Shown in pieces: positions 28,754 to 37,328 of a stretch of 64,000 nt of DNA. The position numbers were made by a program, and so were the translations under genes. The DNA is from Ralstonia sp. A12 (lineage in GTDB: Bacteria; Pseudomonadota; Gammaproteobacteria; Burkholderiales; Burkholderiaceae): NCBI RefSeq assembly GCF_000801955.1, contig NZ_JSZO01000007.1:1-64000 (forward strand). The letters run 5' to 3'. The notes under the pieces were generated by a model that saw nothing but the letters and a program-made list of their open reading frames with translations, was not told the origin of the DNA and made no database searches. Numbering within the stretch: position 1 is the first letter of the stretch; each line of letters opens with the position of its first letter.

Positions 28754-30048
28754 CTCGGTGCCTCGGTCAATGTTGTCAGGAAGTGCGCGTAGATGTCGTG
28801 TTGCGAACGCTGATCAAAAGTTGTCGCGACCGCAGCCGCATTGCGTTTGTATTCTGCCAGCAGTTGCGAAGACGCTGCGAGCGTCGCGAGCGCTTGGGCA
28901 AGTGAGGCCGCGTCACCGGCACGGTATCGCAGGCCCAACCGGTTCTCTTCAATTCGCTGGCCGATCTCGCGGCCAAGCGAATTGACGATCGCCAGCCCAC
29001 TTGCCAAGTAATCGTAGAATTTGACGGGCATGGAGACGGTTGAGTCGGCCAGATAAGTACTCAAACCAATATCGCAATAGGCGTAGAGCGCATTCAGCGT
29101 GGAGGGGTCGAGGGTACCAAGGTAACGAGCGCGTTCCGGCACGTCGTCGCAGGCTTGTTGCAGTAGCTGACGCTGGGGCCCATCACCGGCAAAGAAGAAA
29201 CGCATCGGGTACCGGGCGAGCGCATCACTCTTCATGGCGAGCAAGATGGATTCGATGTCGTAACCTGCACCGAGCGTGCCGGCGTACACCACCCATATTT
29301 CACCCGGAGCCTTCGGTTCGATCTTCAAGCGCTGCAGGATTTCTCGAGCGCGGCCAGCGGCTTGCCGGACGGCCGCGACATCAACCCCGAGATAGGACAC
29401 CAAAGACGGTTTGCCGGGAGCAGCGGTGGTGCCGACGTCAAGGTAGTCCCGCGACACCGCCACGATAGCCTGCGCGGCTCGGAGGGTACGTTGCCGCCGC
29501 CAATACAACGGCAAAAACAGAAGCCGATGGAGCGGCCGCAGCGGCTTGGGCAGGGCGAGTGCAAACACCTCTGGCCAGAGGTCCAGAATATCGACGACCA
29601 GCTTCGCCCCCAACGTTCGGGCCAGCTTGATAAGAGGGGGGGCGAAAAACAATGAAGGATCGGCCAGTACGATGATGTCTGGCCGGTCGTTCTTGGATTT
29701 GGTTGCGTAGGCGACAACGCCTTTGGCGAACGCACGTTCGCTGCGGATGCGATCGAGGGATATGTGACTGCTGTACGCCAGCGTTGGCACAAGATTGATA
29801 CGGACCCCGTCAGCCAAGCTGCGCTGCTCGAATCTGCTGGTTCGAAACGTTTTCGACCGGTGCTCGAAGTTTGAAATCCACCAAGTGACTTGATGCCCTG
29901 CACGTCGCAGCGCGGTCGCTAGCATGCTGCTGCGGTATTCGCGCCAAGCCTCGTCAGGCAGTGTTCCATAGGGATTGATAATCCACACGTTGAGCGGCCG
30001 CGGGGTTTGCGTCGGGCGCTCGCCGATTTCACGTGCCGGAGCGCTCAT
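28747..30048 (-). CDS. GT4-family glycosyltransferase
   Basis: A 433-residue GT-B enzyme resembling WcaI/WbuB-like transferases. The N-terminal domain has 'NVWIINPYGTLPDEAW', 'LVVDILDLWPEVFAL' and 'LVSYLGVDVAAVRQA'. The C-terminal nucleotide-sugar domain shows 'VVYAGTLGAGYDIESIL' and the E/K-rich signature 'SMPVKFYDYLASGLAIV'. The start at MSAPAREIGE overlaps the gmhA stop by four bases. Donor and acceptor cannot be told from sequence. Confidence 0.88.
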   Translation of the reverse strand: MSAPAREIGERPTQTPRPLNVWIINPYGTLPDEAWREYRSSMLATALRRAGHQVTWWISNFEHRSKTFRTSRFEQRSLADGVRINLVPTLAYSSHISLDRIRSERAFAKGVVAYATKSKNDRPDIIVLADPSLFFAPPLIKLARTLGAKLVVDILDLWPEVFALALPKPLRPLHRLLFLPLYWRRQRTLRAAQAIVAVSRDYLDVGTTAAPGKPSLVSYLGVDVAAVRQAAGRAREILQRLKIEPKAPGEIWVVYAGTLGAGYDIESILLAMKSDALARYPMRFFFAGDGPQRQLLQQACDDVPERARYLGTLDPSTLNALYAYCDIGLSTYLADSTVSMPVKFYDYLASGLAIVNSLGREIGQRIEENRLGLRYRAGDAASLAQALATLAASSQLLAEYKRNAAAVATTFDQRSQHDIYAHFLTTLTEAPRC

Positions 30049-30617
30049 GTCAAACCGAGCCGGTTTTCGATATCGGCACAGATGACGTGGCCGATCAGGA
30101 TGTGAGCCTCCTGGATGCGTGCTGTGTCTGTACTGGCCGAAACACATAGGACGTGGGAGCACAACTGCGCGAGTTTGCCACCACTGCCGCCCAAGAGTCC
30201 GATGGTTGTGATTCCAAGCGCGTTGGCTTGCTCGACTGCGCGTACCACGTTGCCCGAGTTGCCGCTGGTCGAAAGGGCAAGCAGTACATCACCAGTCTTG
30301 CCAATGCCTTCTACCTGACGCGCAAAGACTTCCTCGTAGCCGAAGTCGTTGGCGATACAGGTCATGACAGCCGAGTCCGCGCCCAGCGCGTGAGCCGGGA
30401 GTGATCGCCGGTTGCCTTTGAGCCGGCCGACGAGTTCGCCCGCAAGGTGCTGGCTGTCGGACGCCGATCCGCCATTGCCGCACAAGAGAATGCGATTTCC
30501 TGCGGAGAGGGCATCAGCGCAAAGACGGCCGGCTTCTTCGACGGCGGGCGTGAGTGGTACGAGCGATTGGATGACGGCGAGGTGAGCGTCAATGGCTCTT
30601 GGAAAGACAGTACTCAT
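30045..30617 (-). CDS. gmhA: Phosphoheptose isomerase (SIS domain)
   Basis: Converts sedoheptulose-7-phosphate to D-glycero-D-manno-heptose-7-phosphate, first step of heptose nucleotide synthesis. The 190-residue SIS protein has 'LCGNGGSASDSQHLAGEL' (metal-ligand His and catalytic Glu), 'CIANDFGYEEVFARQ', 'ALSTSGNSGNVVRAVE' and 'ARIQEAHILIGHV' with the remaining Gln and His ligands, so it is a true GmhA type. The start at MSTVFPRA overlaps the stop of the GT9 gene upstream by four bases. It may serve both LPS core and this glycan. Confidence 0.88.
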   Translation of the reverse strand: MSTVFPRAIDAHLAVIQSLVPLTPAVEEAGRLCADALSAGNRILLCGNGGSASDSQHLAGELVGRLKGNRRSLPAHALGADSAVMTCIANDFGYEEVFARQVEGIGKTGDVLLALSTSGNSGNVVRAVEQANALGITTIGLLGGSGGKLAQLCSHVLCVSASTDTARIQEAHILIGHVICADIENRLGLT

Positions 30618-31747
30618 GGAAGCAGCGGTGGAGTCGGGCGAATATGCGCAAAGGCGCTCAGACAGTTTTCCAGAACTTGATCGACCGGAATGTCGAGCAT
30701 GCATTGGTTGTGTCCTTCAGGACAAAAGGTGAAGCTATAGCAGGGCGCGCAGGGCACTGCGTGCCGGATCGCAAGCGCTTTGCTATGCCAGGGCTCAATC
30801 GAATCCGGGTACTCAATTCCCGGCACGATCGATACCGCTTTGCATCCCATCGCATCGGCAAGGTGGACGGAGCCACCGTCATTGCCCACCAGCAACTGGC
30901 AGCGGGCGAGCAACGCTGCCGACTGCGCGATCGAGGTTTCGCCCATTAGGTTGTGCACGCGTTGGGAATCGACGGCTTGCAAGGCAGTGCCGTATTCGGC
31001 ATCCGATCGCGTGCCCAGAATCAGGAGATGTGCTCGCGGTCTGGCAACGAGCAATGCCTCGCACAGCTCGATGTATTTCTCCAGCGGCCAGCGCTTGTGA
31101 GGCTGGACCGAACCGGGCGAGACAACGATGCGTTCAACGTCTTCGGGTAGATGCTTTGCAAGCCAATCCCATGCCCATGTCTCAGCCTCTCGGGAGGGGC
31201 GCAGATCGAACTGCAGCGCCTCGTCACGATAGGATCGCGGCTGCGGCAGTTCGGCGAGAAATTGCAGTGGTCCATGCACGTGGTGGCGTAGCAAGCCCGC
31301 TTCTTTTAGTCTGACTCGATCGCCATTGAGCGAGCCTTTACCGCGCCAACCGTACTGGGGTACAGGGCCGAGCAACGCGAACAACATCAGCATTTTCTTG
31401 AAGCGGCCAAGCCATGGTGCACAAGGATCAAGCATCAGGATGGCTCGCTCGAAGCGATAACCACGCAACGAGCGTCGCACCGCAGAAATGCTGCGCGGAT
31501 TAAGGCCTTCAAGCACCCGGACATCGTCAACCAGATGCGGTTGCGCCAATGCAACCCATGGCATCGCTGCAGCGCTGCCCGCATATTCCGCGACTTTGCT
31601 GCGCTGTTCGCGACTCGCAGACTGAATGGTCAGCAGCACGATCTTCGCATCAGGGAATGTCGTGCGAACTTGCTGTAACGCTGGTGCAGCAAGAATGAAG
31701 TCACCCAGGGCTGCTGAGCGGAATACGAGGATTGCGGGGTCTTTCAT
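30614..31747 (-). CDS. GT9-family (heptosyltransferase-like) glycosyltransferase
   Basis: A 377-residue GT-B protein of the ADP-heptose:LPS heptosyltransferase family. Visible blocks are 'VFRSAALGDFILAAPAL' at the N-terminus, 'VVSPGSVQPHKRWPLEKY' in the donor domain and 'LVGNDGGSVHLADAMGCK'. The sequence near the end, with 'CAPCYSFTFCPEGHNQCM', has the clustered cysteines common in GT9 proteins. The start at MKDPAILVF removes a 63-codon extension without homology. Between the polymerase gene and gmhA, it may add a heptose to the repeat unit. Confidence 0.85.
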   Translation of the reverse strand: MKDPAILVFRSAALGDFILAAPALQQVRTTFPDAKIVLLTIQSASREQRSKVAEYAGSAAAMPWVALAQPHLVDDVRVLEGLNPRSISAVRRSLRGYRFERAILMLDPCAPWLGRFKKMLMLFALLGPVPQYGWRGKGSLNGDRVRLKEAGLLRHHVHGPLQFLAELPQPRSYRDEALQFDLRPSREAETWAWDWLAKHLPEDVERIVVSPGSVQPHKRWPLEKYIELCEALLVARPRAHLLILGTRSDAEYGTALQAVDSQRVHNLMGETSIAQSAALLARCQLLVGNDGGSVHLADAMGCKAVSIVPGIEYPDSIEPWHSKALAIRHAVPCAPCYSFTFCPEGHNQCMLDIPVDQVLENCLSAFAHIRPTPPLLP

Positions 31748-31785
31748 CTGGGGATGGGCACGGAACGTGCAGCAAGCTATGCCAC

Positions 31786-33075
31786 TCAGGTGCGGGCGCT
31801 GGGAGGGTTGCCGAAGCGAATACGTACCCGGGCACCTATGAGGCTGAGATACAACAGCGCGTTGGGGAACACAAACGTATATAGATACTTGATAAAGTAG
31901 GACGACTGACCTCGCACGACGTTGACCAGCATGCACCCGAACAACCCTAGCAGCAACAGATTGAACGCTCGCGAGTCGCTGGAGGCTAGCCGACGCCAGA
32001 GCGTCAGTGCGATAGTGAGGATCAGCCCGTTGTAGAGGAAGCCCCAGTAGCCCATGAACAGGAAACCTTCGGTCAGCACATAGAATGCGTAGCCTACGCT
32101 GCGTGTTGCCAGATCAGGGCGAAACAGATTGGTGACAGTTTCCTGCAGGTATGGATAACCAAACATGACCGCCGCGTTGGCCGCATTCGACGCGATGACT
32201 TCATCCGGATCGACCTCATCATAGGCCGCTGCCGCAAACAACATGTGTGCGGGAGGGTAGTAGTCTTTGACCAGCAGCCGCTGAGACAGCGGTGTCTCGC
32301 CTGGCAACTCCGCATCGTTGTATCGGGTGGCTTCAATGACTAGCATCAGCGACACCACGGCAAGTGCGGCAGCCATGGCGCGCAGCAGGAAGCGTGGCGA
32401 CAACGTTGTCTGACTCAATGTCATGAGCACGATGCCGAGAAAGCACGCGAGTATATCGGTGCGATTGCCAAGCATGAACGTGAGCACCAGGAAAAGAGTG
32501 CCTCGCACCACGAATACTGCCCAGGGGTTGAGCCAAGAGAAGATGCGAGCCTTTTCCCGAGCCATCTGGTACAGGACAATAAGCGTGCCGACTTCAAGCT
32601 TGACCAGGAAGATCAGGAGTGCCAATGCTGGCGCGTTGGTTGCAAGATCGTCTTGCTGTGCGGAATACCAACTCAGGTCGCCGCCGTTGAGCGCAAGATA
32701 GCCGAGCATGAAGGCAGCGCTTGCGAACAACCACAGCAGCCCAATCGCTTTCCAGATATCGCGTAGAGCTGCCCGACGGATTTCGAGTCGGACTGGCATC
32801 AGTGCATACGCGATCGGCCGCACCACAATGAAGCCGAGTACGAACATGGCGAGCGACGCCATGATGAACAGCGTGCAGGGTCGCCAGACGTCCTCGCCGA
32901 AGTAGGCCAGAATGGAATCCGACGCTTCAGGATAAAAGCGGTAGCCGATCTGCGCGAAGATCGCGTAGACGAACAGGAAGACAAAGTAGAGGCCGAAGAG
33001 CTTGTCGCGCGGGTATAGATAAAGCAACCCGACAACGAACAGTATGGTCTCAGCAACCAGCAGGAGCTCGTCCAT
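31786..33075 (-). CDS. Wzy-like polysaccharide polymerase (multi-pass membrane protein)
   Basis: A 429-residue hydrophobic protein with about 10-12 predicted helices (e.g. 'ETILFVVGLLYLYP', 'LFIMASLAMFVLGFIVV', 'FLFMGYWGFLYNGLIL'). A large polar loop ('VKDYYPPAHMLFAAAAYDEV') lies in the second half, the layout of oligosaccharide repeat-unit polymerases. These proteins have little sequence conservation, so the call rests on topology and on position between the flippase and glycosyltransferases. Its start overlaps the flippase end by 26 bp. Confidence 0.75.
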   Translation of the reverse strand: MDELLLVAETILFVVGLLYLYPRDKLFGLYFVFLFVYAIFAQIGYRFYPEASDSILAYFGEDVWRPCTLFIMASLAMFVLGFIVVRPIAYALMPVRLEIRRAALRDIWKAIGLLWLFASAAFMLGYLALNGGDLSWYSAQQDDLATNAPALALLIFLVKLEVGTLIVLYQMAREKARIFSWLNPWAVFVVRGTLFLVLTFMLGNRTDILACFLGIVLMTLSQTTLSPRFLLRAMAAALAVVSLMLVIEATRYNDAELPGETPLSQRLLVKDYYPPAHMLFAAAAYDEVDPDEVIASNAANAAVMFGYPYLQETVTNLFRPDLATRSVGYAFYVLTEGFLFMGYWGFLYNGLILTIALTLWRRLASSDSRAFNLLLLGLFGCMLVNVVRGQSSYFIKYLYTFVFPNALLYLSLIGARVRIRFGNPPSART

Positions 33076-34357
33076 GAGCTTTGCCTCCTGCTTTTCGGAA
33101 GAGCGCTGTGACGATACAGATGCAGACTGTAACCCACGTCACGGAATATGCAGATGCTAGGCCTGGCGCGCCGTAACCGACCATGGCAGCCGAGGCTGCA
33201 AAATACAGAAATCCCCAGGCACCACCAAGCATCGCCGCGGCCTTCTCTGCGCCAGGCAGGCAAAACATGGCACGCAGAGAAATTACTGACAGCAACATGC
33301 AAACCATGCCGGGCGTCATGTGGGCGAGTGTGGCGGCGACATCGGCGACGTTGTTGCCGCTGAAATTGCCACGTGCGAACAGTAGGTGAATCAACAGCTG
33401 GGGCGCTAGGGCTAGCGGTAGCGCAAAGATGACGGCGCCAAGTCCTACCGTGACGAGCGTCTTGCGCAGAAAACGGCGTAGCGTGTCAGGGTCGGCCTGC
33501 CGTGCCAGTTCAGAAATGCGGGGCACCAGGATGGCAGACGGACCGGCTACCGCAAGATTGCCAATGGCGATGACCAGTCGCTGCGCGTAGCCTAGTGATG
33601 CGAGCGTGCCCTCTCCGGCACGGGGCGCCCAGAATGCATCCACCACCGAGTAAATCGAAAAGCATGACAACGCGAGCACGGCGTAGGGAGCCGCTACAAA
33701 GAGTGCACGTGTCTCCGCCCATACCCAGCGGCGTGGGGTGTCACTGGCGAAGCGGCCGCGTAGGAACCATGCGGCGGCGACGGTCGATGCGATCGTGCCT
33801 GCCAGCATGCCGATCGCAACACTGCTGACACCAATACGGTCCGCGAGAAGCACGGTACTGGCGATCATGCCGATATAGGGCAGCAAACCCAGGCTTGCCG
33901 ATGTGATGTGATGACGCTTGGCATGCAGGGCTGAAAGTGCATACGCTTGACCAATTTGCACCGCGCAGATGAGCCAACCGATAGACACGAGCCGCGCACG
34001 CTGGGCGTGAGTGCGAATCGGGGAGTCCGCGGGCAGGCTGGCGGTCTGCAGCTCACCAAGGCCTAAACCGATCATGGTGACCACCACAGCAAAAATGGCA
34101 ATGGTAACGACGCTGGTCACGAAGTAGTCTCGTTGGCCGGCAGGATTGACCTCGCGGGCCACCAGCTGAGGGATGGCGACATAGCTCAAAAATGCGCTAA
34201 CCATGCCTGCAAAGAATGTCGGCCAAGACTGTGCAAACAGATAGACGTCAACATCCGTGCCTGCACCGAAATGGTGGGCTAGAAACAGTTGGACAACAAA
34301 TCCGAGCGCGCTGCCGAGCAGCGTGATGCCGGTGACAACAATCGACGAGCGCAGCAT
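33050..34357 (-). CDS. MurJ/MviN-like polysaccharide flippase
   Basis: A 435-residue membrane protein with about 12-14 helices. The start 'VVTGITLLGSALGFVVQLF' and 'AFLSYVAIPQLVAREVN' follow the MviN/MurJ pattern, and 'GNLAVAGPSAILVPRISEL' and 'LLFARGNFSGNNVADVAATL' are the conserved mid and late motifs of that family. In an O-antigen or capsule operon it probably flips the undecaprenyl-linked repeat unit. It differs from the PST-type Wzx of the second operon (46400-47701). Confidence 0.85.
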   Translation of the reverse strand: MLRSSIVVTGITLLGSALGFVVQLFLAHHFGAGTDVDVYLFAQSWPTFFAGMVSAFLSYVAIPQLVAREVNPAGQRDYFVTSVVTIAIFAVVVTMIGLGLGELQTASLPADSPIRTHAQRARLVSIGWLICAVQIGQAYALSALHAKRHHITSASLGLLPYIGMIASTVLLADRIGVSSVAIGMLAGTIASTVAAAWFLRGRFASDTPRRWVWAETRALFVAAPYAVLALSCFSIYSVVDAFWAPRAGEGTLASLGYAQRLVIAIGNLAVAGPSAILVPRISELARQADPDTLRRFLRKTLVTVGLGAVIFALPLALAPQLLIHLLFARGNFSGNNVADVAATLAHMTPGMVCMLLSVISLRAMFCLPGAEKAAAMLGGAWGFLYFAASAAMVGYGAPGLASAYSVTWVTVCICIVTALFRKAGGKAHGRAPAGC

Positions 34358-34360
34358 GGC

Positions 34361-35161
34361 TCAGATAAGTTGCTTAAGCATGTATCCCGGGCGTTCCAGG
34401 AGTTTGCGTGCCAGCTCCAGCTTGTGCAGCAGATAGGGCTTCGGCTCGTAGAAACCACGCTTCGCGTAGTCAACCTCAATGCCGTTCGCTTCGAATACCG
34501 GTACGATTTCGCGCAGCCACCTACCCTTGACGATACCGGTATGCACGTAGTCGAGAGCGGGGCCGTTGTTCGCTTGGTCGGTTTTCAGACACAGGAACGT
34601 TTCGTTGCGGCGACGCGCACGCCAAGTGCCGTAGATTTCGAACATCCAGCCGCTTTCTTCCGAGCGCAAGTAGGAGCGCAGCGTTTCGACGCGCCAGAGT
34701 CCGGCTTGTGTCGAGACACGATATCGAGCGTTCTGACGAATCTTCTGCAGCCATGAGGCTGCCGCATACGGTTCATATGGGCCCAAACTGCCGTGGCGCG
34801 TCAAGCCTACATGTTTGACTTCTGGGTGCTCGATCATGTAGTCGACGGCTCGGCGGATGCGGGCATCATCCGCGAGCTTATCCAGGAAATAGTCCTCCTG
34901 GAAATACATGACCAACGGCGTTTGCACCTGATCGAGGGCGCGCAGCAGGCACTCGCTCCAGGTGAGCCGCCCTTCGTTCTCGCCCTGTACTTTTGTGCAA
35001 CGCACTGGCAGGTCCGCGAACTGTGCTGATTTGCGCTCGGTGTTGAGCAAGACGGGCGCATCGCATTGAGCCCAATAGCGCTTGAACAGCGTGAAGAAGG
35101 GGCTCCAGCAATCGTCGAATCCATCGGACGAGTTGACCAGAATCGTATACGGTTGCGTCAC
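34361..35161 (-). CDS. Putative glycosyltransferase of unrecognised family
   Basis: A 266-residue soluble protein with no family I can name. 'ILVNSSDGFDDCWSPFF' at the start and the acidic 'MYFQEDYFLDKL' (about 85-96) look like a GT-A nucleotide-sugar site with an EDYF acidic pair in place of a classic DXD. A second conserved-looking block is 'SGWMFEIYGTWRARR'. It sits 3 bp from gmd and 3 bp from the flippase gene. A sugar transferase role, perhaps for fucose, is inferred only from context. Confidence 0.6.
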   Translation of the reverse strand: MTQPYTILVNSSDGFDDCWSPFFTLFKRYWAQCDAPVLLNTERKSAQFADLPVRCTKVQGENEGRLTWSECLLRALDQVQTPLVMYFQEDYFLDKLADDARIRRAVDYMIEHPEVKHVGLTRHGSLGPYEPYAAASWLQKIRQNARYRVSTQAGLWRVETLRSYLRSEESGWMFEIYGTWRARRRNETFLCLKTDQANNGPALDYVHTGIVKGRWLREIVPVFEANGIEVDYAKRGFYEPKPYLLHKLELARKLLERPGYMLKQLI

Positions 35162-35163
35162 CG

Positions 35164-36297
35164 TTAGTTCTCCTGACTCACCGCAACCGTGAACCCGTGC
35201 GAACGCAGCACCGCATGCTGGCGGGCTTTCGAGAGATCAGCGGCCACCATCTCGCGGCACATTTCCTGAACCGTGATTTCCGGCACCCAGCCCAGCTTCT
35301 CCTTGGCCTTGCTTGGGTCGCCCAGCAAGGTCTCAACTTCGGTGGGGCGGAAGTAGCGCGGGTCGATACGCACAACCACGTCACCGACCTTCATGCCGGG
35401 CGCGGCGTCACCTGTGATGGCTGTTACCACTGCAGTTTCGTCGACGCCGTCGCCGCGGAATTCCAGGGTCACGCCCAGTTCATTTGCCGACCACATGATG
35501 AAGTCACGTACGCTGTACTGTACGCCGCTGGCGATCACGAAGTCTTCGGGTTGCTGCTGCTGCAACATCATCCACTGCATGCGGACGTAGTCCTTTGCGT
35601 GGCCCCAGTCGCGCAATGCGCTGAGGTTGCCCATGTACAAGCAGTCCTCCAGGCCCTGCGCGATATTCGCGAGGCCTCGCGTAATCTTGCGTGTGACGAA
35701 GGTCTCGCCCCGACGTGGGCTTTCGTGATTGAACAGGATGCCGTTGCAGGCGTATATGCCATAGGCCTCACGGTAGTTGACCGTGATCCAGTAGGCGTAC
35801 ATCTTTGCCACGGCGTAAGGGCTGCGCGGATAGAACGGTGTTGTTTCACGCTGTGGGATTTCCTGCACCAGACCATAGAGTTCACTGGTGCTGGCCTGGT
35901 AGAAGCGAGTTTTCTTCTCAAGCTTGAGGATGCGGATCGCCTCGAGAATGCGCAGCGTGCCGATGGCATCGACATCTGCGGTGTACTCCGGGCTTTCGAA
36001 GCTCACAGCAACGTGGCTTTGTGCCCCCAGGTTGTAGATCTCATCAGGCTGGGTTTCCTGAATGATCCGGATCAGGTTGCTGGTGTCCGACAAGTCGCCA
36101 TAGTGCAGGACAAAATTGCGATGGTCGATGTGCGGATCTTGGTATAGGTGATCGATGCGATCGGTATTGAAAAGCGAGGCGCGGCGTTTGATGCCGTGCA
36201 CGACGTAGCCTTTCTCGAGCAGGAACTCGGCAAGGTACGAACCGTCCTGGCCCGTGATGCCTGTAATGAGAGCGACTTTACGTTGGGTTGCTTGCAT
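35164..36297 (-). CDS. gmd: GDP-mannose 4,6-dehydratase
   Basis: Converts GDP-D-mannose to GDP-4-keto-6-deoxymannose. The 377-residue extended SDR has '[18 protein letters not shown]' for NADP, '[15 protein letters not shown]', '[14 protein letters not shown]' and the catalytic '[10 protein letters not shown]'. The following '[16 protein letters not shown]' is a Gmd hallmark. With Fcl immediately upstream in the operon it leads to GDP-L-fucose. Confidence 0.97.
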   Translation of the reverse strand: MQATQRKVALITGITGQDGSYLAEFLLEKGYVVHGIKRRASLFNTDRIDHLYQDPHIDHRNFVLHYGDLSDTSNLIRIIQETQPDEIYNLGAQSHVAVSFESPEYTADVDAIGTLRILEAIRILKLEKKTRFYQASTSELYGLVQEIPQRETTPFYPRSPYAVAKMYAYWITVNYREAYGIYACNGILFNHESPRRGETFVTRKITRGLANIAQGLEDCLYMGNLSALRDWGHAKDYVRMQWMMLQQQQPEDFVIASGVQYSVRDFIMWSANELGVTLEFRGDGVDETAVVTAITGDAAPGMKVGDVVVRIDPRYFRPTEVETLLGDPSKAKEKLGWVPEITVQEMCREMVAADLSKARQHAVLRSHGFTVAVSQEN

Positions 36298-36347
36298 GAT
36301 TGAGGGATTGATCGTTGTCTGTCTGAGTTCGTTGCGGGTTGCCAGTG

Positions 36348-37328
36348 TCAGTTGCTGGCCGTTGACGTATTCCGCACGAAATCCGCATATGCGTGACGCA
36401 GCCCGTCTTCAAGCGGGACCTGAGCGTGCCAGCCGAGCGACGCAAGGCGGGTGCTATCCATTAGCTTGCGAGGTGTGCCGTCCGGTTTGCTCGTATCGAA
36501 AACGATATCGCCTTGGTAACCCACCACACGACGGATCAGTTCTGCGAGTGCTGCAATCGTCAGGTCTTCGCCATAGCCGACGTTCAGGTGGCTTTGCATC
36601 GGCGACGTGTGGGAGTCGTACGTGGACTTTTCCAGGTTCATTACGTGTACTGAGGCTGCTGCCATATCGTCCACATAAAGAAACTCGCGCCGTGGTGTTC
36701 CTGTGCCCCAGATCGCAACCGATGGTGCGCCCTCCAGCTTGGCCACATGGAAGCGCCGCAACATAGCGGGTATGACGTGGCTATTCTCAGGGTGATAGTT
36801 GTCCCCCGGGCCATAGAGATTGGTCGGCATCACGCTGCGGTAATCAATGCCATGGGACGTGCCGTACTGGCGGTTATAGCTCTCGCAGAGTTTGATGCCC
36901 GCGATCTTGGCGATAGCGTAAGGCTCGTTGGTTGGTTCAAGCGTTCCCGTGAGAAGCGCAGATTCCGTCATCGGCTGGGGGGCGAGCTTGGGGTAGATAC
37001 AGCTGGAACCCAGTAGCAGGAGTTGCTTGACCCCGACGGTAAAGGCTTCGTGAATGACGTTGGCCTCCATCATCAGATTCGCATAGATGAATTCGGCGGG
37101 ATAGGTGTTATTGGCGTGAATGCCCCCCACCTTCGCTGCCGCGAGATAAACCTGGTTCGGCCGCTCAGCCTGCATAAACGTCCGCACGGCTGCTTGGTCG
37201 GTGAGATCCAGCTCAGCGTGCGTGCGTGTGACGATATTGTCCTGACCTTGCGCGCGCAGGGTGCGTACGATGGCGGAGCCAACCATGCCGCGATGGCCTG
37301 CTACGAAAATCTTTGGCTGTGCAGTCAT
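36348..37328 (-). CDS. fcl: GDP-L-fucose synthase
   Basis: Epimerises and reduces GDP-4-keto-6-deoxymannose to GDP-L-fucose. The 326-residue SDR has '[16 protein letters not shown]', '[16 protein letters not shown]' and the catalytic '[16 protein letters not shown]'. '[18 protein letters not shown]' matches family members. The start codon abuts the manC stop, and gmd follows after 50 bp. Confidence 0.97.
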   Translation of the reverse strand: MTAQPKIFVAGHRGMVGSAIVRTLRAQGQDNIVTRTHAELDLTDQAAVRTFMQAERPNQVYLAAAKVGGIHANNTYPAEFIYANLMMEANVIHEAFTVGVKQLLLLGSSCIYPKLAPQPMTESALLTGTLEPTNEPYAIAKIAGIKLCESYNRQYGTSHGIDYRSVMPTNLYGPGDNYHPENSHVIPAMLRRFHVAKLEGAPSVAIWGTGTPRREFLYVDDMAAASVHVMNLEKSTYDSHTSPMQSHLNVGYGEDLTIAALAELIRRVVGYQGDIVFDTSKPDGTPRKLMDSTRLASLGWHAQVPLEDGLRHAYADFVRNTSTASN

